NCBI GenBank assembly: GCA_963837365.1
Contig: CAWIMW010000004.1
Span: forward strand, 1-39,916
Origin: CAWBXL01 sp963837365
Lineage (GTDB): Bacteria > Acidobacteriota > Terriglobia > Terriglobales > Acidobacteriaceae
Reading direction: 5' to 3'
DNA length: 39,916 nt
Shown: positions 33,897-39,916 of the stretch, piece after piece
How the letters are laid out: every line of letters begins with the position of its first letter
Position numbering within the stretch: the first letter of the stretch is position 1
Notes under the pieces: generated by a model
Database searches by the model: none
Seen by the model: the letters and a program-made list of their open reading frames with translations, nothing else
What the model was told of the DNA's origin: nothing
Program-made: the position numbers and the translations under genes

Positions 33897-33918
33897 TACT
33901 CGTCTCGTAAGAACGAAG

Positions 33919-33924
33919 ATTATA
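33919..33924 (-). promoter_or_regulatory. Consensus -10 box upstream of fabZ
   Basis: TATAAT on the minus strand, 23 bases before the fabZ ATG. No good -35 box is seen at 16-18 bases. TATACT on the plus strand (33921-33926) overlaps it and could serve the divergent M20 gene. Confidence 0.4.
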
Positions 33925-33952
33925 CTGTACCGCGCTGTCGAAAGAGGGATTC

Positions 33953-35099
33953 GTGCCAGTTAACGGGAAAGAACGGTTGCGGTATTGCGAGGAACGCACA
34001 GGCCTGATCGTGCAGTTTATCCGCGAGATGGTGGAGATCGAGTCTCCCACTGACAACAAGCCGGCGGTGGACCGTATAGGTGCGCTTATCGCCAGCAGGT
34101 TCGAAGGGTTGGGCGGGAGGATTAGGTTTCATCGCGTCGCCAGTTTCGGCGATCATTTGCAGGTGGATTTTGATTCACCTCACAAGGGAAAGCCAGGCCT
34201 GTTGCTCGGGCACTACGACACGGTCTATCCCCTGGGAACGTTGGCGCAGATGCCTTGTCAGTTGAAACACGGGCATCTCTATGGACCCGGTGTATATGAC
34301 ATGAAGGCCGGCATCGCTTTGATGACAGCAGCGATTGAAGCCTTGAAAGTTTGGCATGGAGAGTTACCGCGTCCGCTCACGGTGTTTCTGGTTTCAGATG
34401 AAGAGATGGGGAGCGACTCCTCACGGGCGATTACCGAGATACTTGCGAAGAAGTCTGCTGAAGTGCTTGTCTGTGAACCTTCTTACGGGCCGCGCGGCGC
34501 GGTGAAGACAGCACGCAAGGGAATCGGAGACTACCTGTTAAAGGTGACAGGCAAAGCGGCCCACTCCGGGTTGGATTTTGAAAAAGGACAGAGCGCAATC
34601 ATGGAATTAGCGGAGCAGATCAGGAAGATTTCTCAGCTTGTAGATCTCAAGCGAGGTTTGACGCTCAACGTGGGCACCGTTCAAGGCGGCACACGGGTGA
34701 ATGTAGTCCCGGCGGAGGCTTCAGCGACCATCGACGTGCGGATTGCCCGGATGAAGGATGCCGCCGGCATTGACCGCAAATTGCGTGGACTCAAGCCGGT
34801 GAATCGCAAATGCAAATTGCAGATCAGCGGCGCGTATGAATCGCCCTCCCATGGAACGGACAAACGCTGTTGCCGAGCTTTATAAGAAAGCTGTCGCGGT
34901 TGCCAAAGAGCTGGGGTGGAGGCTAGAGGAGGCCGCAGTTGGCGGGGGTTCGGATGGCAATTTCACGGCTGCCTTGGGAATTCCTACCCTGGACGGCCTG
35001 GGCGCGGTGGGCGAAGGCGCTCATTCGCCGCAGGAGTCGATCGATGTTTCCCAACTACCCCGTCGGGCCGCCTTGCTGGCGGGCTTACTGGAAGGTTAA
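33953..35099 (+). pseudogene. M20-family peptidase (CPG2-like), split by one extra base
   Basis: An M20 zinc peptidase gene in two frames. The first frame, from GTG 33953 with AGAGG before it, has LLLGHYDTVYPLGT (His and Asp ligands), YGPGVYDMKAGIALM (bridging Asp), SDEEMGSDS (Glu pair), and the dimerisation lid (KAAHSGLDFEKG). The second frame, from about 34836 to 35099, has PPMERTNAVAELYKKA, the late GGSDGNFTAALGIP and the final ligand in VGEGAHSPQE. Removing one base at 34832-34835 joins them into 381 residues. As read, the first frame ends 50 bases later with an unrelated tail and no last zinc ligand, so it should not fold as an active enzyme. The family removes C-terminal residues or acyl groups from amino acids. 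Confidence 0.78.
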
Positions 35100-35118
35100 A
35101 CCGCGACAGAACCTGTTT

Positions 35119-35147
35119 TTGACTATGCTACCCCCTTCCCCTAGAAT
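35119..35147 (+). promoter_or_regulatory. Promoter of tatA
   Basis: TTGACT (35119-35124) and TAGAAT (35142-35147) with a 17-base spacer. The expected transcription start (about 35154) falls on the GGAGGT ribosome site (35154-35159), so the leader would be very short, about 14 bases. Confidence 0.6.
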
Positions 35148-35167
35148 ACCCACGGAGGTCACCTCTC

Positions 35168-35350
35168 ATGTTTGGTGGCAAAATTGGCGGGATGGAATTG
35201 CTGGTCATAGTAGCCATAGCGCTGCTTATTTTTGGACCCAGCAAGTTGGCCGATCTGGGTAAAGGCCTGGGCGAAGGCATTAAGAATTTTAAGTCTGCGG
35301 TGAAAGACGGCAGCGATGGCTCCGGCACCGACAAAGAGAAGAAGTCCTAA
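35168..35350 (+). CDS. tatA: Sec-independent translocase subunit TatA/TatE
   Basis: A 60-residue TatA-type protein: a short N-terminal membrane helix (MELLVIVAIALLIFG), the conserved FGPSKL hinge, an amphipathic helix (ADLGKGLGEGIKNFKSAV) and a charged tail. It helps form the pore for folded proteins with twin-arginine signals. GGAGGT stands nine bases before the ATG. No tatB or tatC is adjacent. It converges with maf, 18 bases away. Confidence 0.92.
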   Translation: MFGGKIGGMELLVIVAIALLIFGPSKLADLGKGLGEGIKNFKSAVKDGSDGSGTDKEKKS

Positions 35351-35368
35351 GACTTTTCCCGGCAGACG

Positions 35369-35962
35369 TCAGATAATGTTGTGGTCTTGCAGCATCCGGT
35401 AAACCAGAGATACAGGCAATCCCACCACGTTGAAGTAATCTCCTTCGATCCGTGAAATCCACCGCGAAGCCCAGCCTTGAATCGCGTAGGCGCCAGCCTT
35501 GTCCATCGGTTCGCCGCTGGCGACGTAGTCGCGAATCTCCAAATCGCTGATCTCTCCCACCGTGACCGAAGTAGTCTCACTGCGCACATCCACAAAACTG
35601 GGAACGGAGAACCGGGAACCGGGAACTGAATCCCCAGGCCCAATCAAACAAATCCCGGTAATAACGTCGTGAGTCCGCCCGGAAAGCATGCGCAACATAC
35701 GAAAAGCGTCGTCGGAATCCAAGGGTTTCGCGAGCATCAATCCGTCCACGACGACGATGGTGTCAGCCGCAAGCACGGCATCGTGAGGCCGCAGACGAGA
35801 AACCGTCTCAGCCTTCTCCCGCGCCAGCCGCTCAGCACAAGCCCCCGGAGACTCGCCGTCCAGCGGGTTCTCCGGGATTTCAGCCGGATGCACAGAAAAT
35901 GGAATCCCCGCATTGCGCAGCAGTTCCTGGCGGCGCGGCGAAGCAGATGCAAGAACTAACAT
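35369..35962 (-). CDS. maf: Maf-type nucleotide pyrophosphatase with repeat-derived insert
   Basis: A 197-residue Maf/YhdE-type nucleoside triphosphate pyrophosphatase, which removes non-canonical or dTTP/UTP-like nucleotides. LASASPRRQELL at the start is the family signature; ADTIVVVDG with the catalytic Asp, and SGRTHDVITGICL and EPMDKAGAYAIQGWAS are intact. Between GICLIGPGD and SETTSVTVGEI lies an extra stretch (SVPGSRFSVPSFVDV) coded mostly by a heptanucleotide tandem repeat; relatives have a shorter loop here. The reading frame is open through it. ATG 35962 shares its bases with a CATG that also contains an opposite-strand ATG. Confidence 0.9.
   Translation of the reverse strand: MLVLASASPRRQELLRNAGIPFSVHPAEIPENPLDGESPGACAERLAREKAETVSRLRPHDAVLAADTIVVVDGLMLAKPLDSDDAFRMLRMLSGRTHDVITGICLIGPGDSVPGSRFSVPSFVDVRSETTSVTVGEISDLEIRDYVASGEPMDKAGAYAIQGWASRWISRIEGDYFNVVGLPVSLVYRMLQDHNII
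35598..35629 (+). repeat. Heptanucleotide tandem repeat inside maf
   Basis: On the plus strand, units CTGGGAA, CGGAGAA, CCGGGAA, CCGGGAA and a partial CTGAA. The period and the consensus (CYGRGAA) match the array at 11325. It codes, on the minus strand, for SVPGSRFSVPS in the Maf loop. Confidence 0.82.
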
Positions 35963-36059
35963 GGAGATTGATTCTAAATTGGTTTACCTTTCAGCGCTGG
36001 AGCGTGTGACGCGGGCGTACAATGGCACCTTCTTCGCTGAGGTCAAAAAGAGATTGCGG

Positions 36060-37586
36060 ATGAATTTTTCGAGCCGTCGGCGAAAGCTGCGAATCGTCCA
36101 TTGGCTGCACCTTTACCTATCTCTTTGTTTGCTGGTTTCGCTCCCTGAAATTGGCCAGGCACAACCCGCTCCGGATCGCCGGCGGGAGTTCTTGGAAATG
36201 TACGCCCGCGCCTACTATCCGGGCCGCAGTGGACAGATCATGCTGGTGCCACGTGAGGGCGACTTTGTAACTCTCAATGAGCCCGCCTCTCGCTTCATGC
36301 ACGGGAGTCCCTGGAGCTATGACGCCAACATTCCTTTGCTGTTTTTTGGCCCTCCTTTTATTCGTAGAGGTGCCTACGCCGATGCAGCAGCCCAGCAGGA
36401 TATTGTTCCAACCTTGGCCAAACTCCTCAGATTGCCCCTGCCCCCGACGGTTACAGGGCGATCGCTGGAAAAAGCCGTGGATGCATCGGCTGGCCGCCCG
36501 CGCGCCATTTTGGTGGTCGTACTGGACGGCATGCGCCAGGACTATTTCGACCGCTATCGGGAAGTTTTGCCGACTTTGACTCGTTTACGCCGAGACGGAG
36601 CTTGGTTTAACAACGCCCGAGTGAACTTCTTGCCTACCATTACTCCCCTCGGCCATGCCACCATCGGAACCGGTGCCGATCCGCGCGTGCATGGCATCGT
36701 GGTCAATACTGCTTTCAACAGCATCAGCGGAAAGCCGCAGAGCCCCTACCCAGGCATGTCCCCGCGAACGCTGATGGCGTTGACTTTCGCCGACCTTTGG
36801 AACCTCGAAACCGATGGCCAAGCCGTGATCATCTGCCAAGGCAGCATTTTCGTCGCAGCCGCCGGTCTCGCAGGGCACGGAGCATGTCTGCTCAACGCAC
36901 GGCCAACTATCTTGGCCAGTTATTCCATGCAAGGGGGATGGGAAACCAACTCAGAGTGCTACAAGCTGCCCGAGTATTTGAAGAACCAAAAGTCAGCGCC
37001 GCTTTGGGAGGCCACACATGGACAGTGGATGGGCCACGATATCGCGAGCCCGGATGCGGTAAGCCGCTCAGCTTTGTTCCCGAAGTTTGAAGCGGATGCT
37101 TTGGTAGCAATGATCGAGAATGAACCTGTCGGCGCAGACGACTTGACTGATCTTCTGCTGGTCAACTTGAAAACAGCTGATTTTGTAGGTCACCAGTACG
37201 GCCCGGATTCTCCGGAGATGCTAGAGACTCTCGCCGAACAGGATCGCCAACTGGCGCGCATCTTGCAGGCGCTGGAAAAGAAAGCCGGCGCCAACCGGTT
37301 TGTGGTTGTCATCACCGCCGATCACGGGATGCCTCCGGAACCGCAGGCGCCGCGGAAGAGATATTTCAATAAGGACTTTGTGGATCTAATCCACAAGAAA
37401 TTTGATTCCGACCGCGCCGCGCTCGTCACGCATTTCGACGCCCGGAACAACCAATTGTTTATCGATAAGAACCGCCTGCGGGAGCTGGGACTGACGCTTT
37501 CCCAAATCAAAGAGTATTTGCAAGCTCAACCTTTCATCTACGCCGCATATACCGAGGATGAAATAAAGAACGTTTCCTTGCCATGA
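36060..37586 (+). CDS. Alkaline-phosphatase-superfamily phosphodiesterase, circularly permuted
   Basis: A 508-residue exported enzyme of the PafA/NPP branch of the alkaline phosphatase superfamily. The signal peptide follows ATG 36060 (LRIVHWLHLYLSLCLLVSLP). All seven metal and nucleophile residues can be placed: Asp156 (LVVVLDGMRQDYF), Thr195 (PTITPLGHATIGTG), Asp374 and His378 (KTADFVGHQYGPD), Asp421 and His422 (VITADHGM), and His81 (FMHGSPWSYDANIPLLFFG). In ordinary PafA-like proteins that last His segment lies near the C-terminus; here it precedes the rest, and the protein ends at AQPFIYAAYTEDEIKNVSLP, where relatives continue into it. The frame is open upstream to 35913, but that overlaps maf. 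Confidence 0.82.
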   Translation: MNFSSRRRKLRIVHWLHLYLSLCLLVSLPEIGQAQPAPDRRREFLEMYARAYYPGRSGQIMLVPREGDFVTLNEPASRFMHGSPWSYDANIPLLFFGPPFIRRGAYADAAAQQDIVPTLAKLLRLPLPPTVTGRSLEKAVDASAGRPRAILVVVLDGMRQDYFDRYREVLPTLTRLRRDGAWFNNARVNFLPTITPLGHATIGTGADPRVHGIVVNTAFNSISGKPQSPYPGMSPRTLMALTFADLWNLETDGQAVIICQGSIFVAAAGLAGHGACLLNARPTILASYSMQGGWETNSECYKLPEYLKNQKSAPLWEATHGQWMGHDIASPDAVSRSALFPKFEADALVAMIENEPVGADDLTDLLLVNLKTADFVGHQYGPDSPEMLETLAEQDRQLARILQALEKKAGANRFVVVITADHGMPPEPQAPRKRYFNKDFVDLIHKKFDSDRAALVTHFDARNNQLFIDKNRLRELGLTLSQIKEYLQAQPFIYAAYTEDEIKNVSLP

Positions 37587-37587
37587 C

Positions 37588-37953
37588 TTACTCCTGGATG
37601 AGCTCAATGCGATTGCCAAAGACATCGTGGATGTGGCAGCGGACCGTGCCCGGGATGGAATCGTCTGGAGCGACTTCTACGCCGGCCTGCCGCAATTTGA
37701 CAATTAGTGCTGCGTAGTCGGCGCATCGTAGTGCCGGATGGGCCTTCTTTGCGGGGCGAAAATCGCTTTCGACTGCAAGATGAATCTGTACGCCCCCGCT
37801 TTCGAACCAGCATCCGCCGCGCCTGGCGAGTATCGGCGGCTTGGTGATCTCGGTCATGCCCAGCACATCGCAGTAGAAGTGGCGGGCCGCCGCCTCTTCT
37901 CCTTTGGGCATGGCAAGCTGCACGTGGTCCAGCGCAATAAAAGGGATGCTCAT
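37588..37953 (-). CDS. VOC-family (glyoxalase-like) protein
   Basis: A 121-residue protein of the vicinal-oxygen-chelate fold. LDHVQLAMPKGEEAAARHFYCDVLGMTE opens the first beta-alpha-beta module with a His ligand; GVQIHLAVE and the C-terminal VRCHIHDVFGNRIELIQE supply others. Members include glyoxalases, dioxygenases and resistance proteins; the substrate here is unknown. Its stop lies one base past the stop of the converging phosphatase gene. Confidence 0.86.
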   Translation of the reverse strand: MSIPFIALDHVQLAMPKGEEAAARHFYCDVLGMTEITKPPILARRGGCWFESGGVQIHLAVESDFRPAKKAHPALRCADYAALIVKLRQAGVEVAPDDSIPGTVRCHIHDVFGNRIELIQE

Positions 37954-38020
37954 GGTTCTAGACTAGCGCAGTCTCCCAAGAACTTTCAGCCGAAGATCTT
38001 CACAGACTGACGCAGCGTAA

Positions 38021-38065
38021 AGGGACTGCCTATCTGCGTTAATCCGCGAAAATCTGCGACTGAAT
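38021..38065. repeat. Fragment of a dispersed 'ctgcgttaatccgcgaaaa' repeat
   Basis: The string around 38032-38062 (CTGCGTTAATCCGCG and AAAATCTGCGACTG) resembles a very common intergenic repeat of many bacterial genomes. It lies between the VOC gene and lepA, where the lepA promoter should be. Confidence 0.45.
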
Positions 38066-38109
38066 TTGTTTTAGGTTTCCCCTGTTAAAATTAAAGCTTG
38101 CCCGCAGCC

Positions 38110-39916
38110 ATGGACTCCTCCCACATCCGTAACTTCGCCATCATCGCGCACATTGACCACGGCAAATCCACGCTGGCCGACCGCCTTCTGGAACTGACCG
38201 GCTCCCTCACCGCGCGCGAAATGCAAGCCCAGGTGCTGGATTCCATGGACCTGGAGCGGGAGCGCGGCATAACTATCAAGGCCCACGCCGTCCGTATGAT
38301 GTACACCGCCCAGGACGGGGAACTCTACCAGCTCAATCTCATCGATACCCCCGGCCACGTAGATTTCTCCTATGAAGTCTCCCGCTCCCTGGCCTCCTGC
38401 GAAGGAGCCCTGCTGGTGGTAGACGCGTCCCAGGGCGTCGAGGCGCAAACTCTGGCCAACTCATACCTAGCGATCAATCACGGTCTCGAGATTATCCCGG
38501 TCATCAACAAGATTGACTTGCCCAGCGCCGACATCCCGCGCGCCAAGGAAATGATCGAAGGCGCAGTCGGCCTCGATGCCTCCGACGCCGTCCTGATCAG
38601 CGCCAAAACCGGCCAAGGCGTGCCCGACGTGCTGGAAGCGGTGGTCAAACGCGTGCCCCCTCCCAAGGGCAATCCGGAAAACCGTTTGCAGGCGTTGATC
38701 TTTGACTCCTGGTTCGATCCCTACCGCGGCGTGATTGTGTTGACCCGCGTGTTCCAGGGAACCCTCCGCAACGGCCAGAAAATCCGCCTGATGTGGAACG
38801 GCCGCGTCCTGGATGTGGAAACCCTGGGCGTCCTCACCCCCAAACCCGTAGTCGTGGATGAGCTGCGCGCCGGTGAAGTCGGCTTCATCATGGCCAATAT
38901 CAAGAACGTCGCCGACACCAAAATCGGCGACACCATCACCGAAGAAAACAATCCTGCCATCGAGCCTCTACCCGGTTTCGAAGAGATCAAGCCCATGGTA
39001 TTCGCCGGCATCTACACGGTAGATGCCCACGAGCACACCCAACTCCGCGAGGCGCTGGAAAAGTTGCGCCTGAACGACTCGTCCTTCTTCTTCGAGCCGG
39101 AAAGTTCCGTTGCCCTGGGTTTCGGCTTCCGCTGTGGTTTCCTGGGCCTGCTGCACATGGAAATCATTCAGGAGCGCCTGGAGCGCGAGTTCGGACTGGA
39201 ACTGATTACCACCGCGCCCAGCGTGCGCTACAAAATCACCAAGACGGACGGCCAGATGATCGAAGTGGACAATCCCTCGCGCTGGCCGGAACAGAGCGAG
39301 ATAGCGAAAATCGAAGAACCGGTCATTCTGGCCACCATCCTCACCAACGAAGAGTACGTAGGCGGAATTCTAAAGTTGGTAGAAGACAAGCGGGGAAAGC
39401 AGAAAACATTCGAATATGTAAGTTCCTCCCGCGTGATGCTGCATTATGAACTCCCTCTGAACGAGATCGTGTTGGATTTTTATGATCGCTTGAAGTCCGT
39501 TTCCCGCGGCTACGCGTCCCTCGACTATCACCTCGCCGGCTACTGGGTTTCGCCCATGGTGAAGATGGACATCCTCGTAGCCGGTGAGCCGGTGGATGCG
39601 CTATCCATCATCGTCCATCGCGACTTCGCCTACGACCGCGGTAAAGCCCTGGTCTCGAAAATGCGCCAGCTGATTCCCCGCCAGATGTTCGAGGTAGCAA
39701 TCCAGGCGTCGATTGGCGCGAAAATCATCGCCCGCGAAACCGTCTCTGCCATCCGCAAAAACGTGATCGCCAAGTGCTACGGCGGCGACATCTCCCGCAA
39801 ACGCAAGCTCCTCGAAAAGCAAAAAGAAGGCAAGCGCCGCATGAAACGGATCGGGCGCGTGGACATCCCGCAGGAAGCTTTCCTGGCAGTTTTGAAGGTC
39901 GGGGAAGACAGCAACT
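38110..39916 (+). CDS. lepA: Elongation factor 4 (LepA), 3' end cut by the window
   Basis: A translational GTPase that can back-translocate stalled ribosomes. The visible 602 codons contain nearly the whole protein. The G1 loop is IIAHIDHGKSTLADRLLEL at residue 10; switch II is LIDTPGHVDFSYEV; NKIDLPSAD is G4. The LepA-type C-terminal domain is present (LLHMEIIQERLEREFGL, GYWVSPMVKMDILVAGEPVDA, KIIARETVSAIRKNVIAKCYGGDISRKRKLLEKQK, shown here only in part of its length as a landmark). The sequence ends at FLAVLKVGEDSN with no stop, so only a few residues are missing. ATG 38110 is the chosen start; an in-frame TTG lies four codons upstream and no clear SD is seen. Confidence 0.95.
   Translation, partial: MDSSHIRNFAIIAHIDHGKSTLADRLLELTGSLTAREMQAQVLDSMDLERERGITIKAHAVRMMYTAQDGELYQLNLIDTPGHVDFSYEVSRSLASCEGALLVVDASQGVEAQTLANSYLAINHGLEIIPVINKIDLPSADIPRAKEMIEGAVGLDASDAVLISAKTGQGVPDVLEAVVKRVPPPKGNPENRLQALIFDSWFDPYRGVIVLTRVFQGTLRNGQKIRLMWNGRVLDVETLGVLTPKPVVVDELRAGEVGFIMANIKNVADTKIGDTITEENNPAIEPLPGFEEIKPMVFAGIYTVDAHEHTQLREALEKLRLNDSSFFFEPESSVALGFGFRCGFLGLLHMEIIQERLEREFGLELITTAPSVRYKITKTDGQMIEVDNPSRWPEQSEIAKIEEPVILATILTNEEYVGGILKLVEDKRGKQKTFEYVSSSRVMLHYELPLNEIVLDFYDRLKSVSRGYASLDYHLAGYWVSPMVKMDILVAGEPVDALSIIVHRDFAYDRGKALVSKMRQLIPRQMFEVAIQASIGAKIIARETVSAIRKNVIAKCYGGDISRKRKLLEKQKEGKRRMKRIGRVDIPQEAFLAVLKVGEDSN

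Noticed and set aside
35913..36059. Upstream extension of the phosphatase gene
   Set aside because: It overlaps the start of maf on the other strand, and the signal peptide follows ATG 36060.
38065..38100. Promoter for lepA
   Set aside because: A TTAAAATTAAAG stretch is AT-rich, but no -35 and -10 pair with proper spacing could be supported.
1..39916. CRISPR arrays, tRNA or rRNA genes, insertion sequences or prophage
   Set aside because: I looked in all spacers; no direct-repeat array with spacers, no clear cloverleaf, no transposase or phage protein was seen. tRNAscan and a CRISPR finder would be decisive.

Overview
The window looks like chromosomal DNA of an acidobacterium of the Terriglobia/Koribacter type. 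The strongest clue is a PadR regulator translationally coupled to a MacB/FtsX-like permease with the two-module layout of the 'acidobacterial duplicated orphan permease' (ADOP) family. Other clues are a CadC-like winged-helix protein, a Gram-negative lipid A gene set (fabZ, lpxA, lpxI), and several dispersed intergenic repeats. The assignment comes from recognised families, not from a search. I saw no rRNA, tRNA, CRISPR array, phage gene or transposase.

Layout. 1-770: a decayed cheB tail and a single-domain response regulator. 920-7500: an envelope/proteolysis block with an M1-like peptidase, a TPR/peptidase-MA protein, a SpoIIE-type phosphatase and an M49-like peptidase. 7640-10545: a SurA-like chaperone, a YhaM-like exonuclease and a glycine-zipper lipoprotein with its terminator. 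10628-12880: a HAD hydrolase, a glycine C-acetyltransferase-like enzyme and a coupled small membrane protein, ending at a hairpin. 12924-15802 (minus strand): the pyrimidine operon pyrR-pyrB-pyrC. 15923-17533: a zinc-ribbon membrane protein and a lipoprotein. 17511-22413 (minus): padR, ADOP, a GH3 enzyme and the lipoprotein in one tight run. 22424-23501: miaA with a 47-residue upstream reading frame. 23548-25269 (plus): a CadC-like regulator and a DUF4097-like protein.

25270-28373 holds repeat-rich spacers, a frameshifted TonB-like protein and a Gfo/Idh/MocA oxidoreductase. 28374-33896 (minus) carries dinB-like, lpxI, a frameshifted epoxide hydrolase, greB, two unknown genes, lpxA and fabZ. 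33953 to the end holds a frameshifted M20 peptidase, tatA, maf, an alkaline-phosphatase-superfamily enzyme, a VOC protein and lepA, which runs off the window.

The most interesting signals are four. (1) The phosphatase at 36060-37586 appears circularly permuted: the segment with its last metal-binding histidine sits at the N-terminus. (2) The padR promoter carries two inverted repeats of identical 9-5-9 geometry 33 bp apart, one on the -35 box and one on the start/SD region. (3) A heptanucleotide tandem repeat (CYGRGAA-like) forms the 3' end of one gene and an in-frame insertion in maf. (4) Three genes each carry one extra base; these are either real gene decay or sequencing errors, and this should be settled before the products are interpreted.
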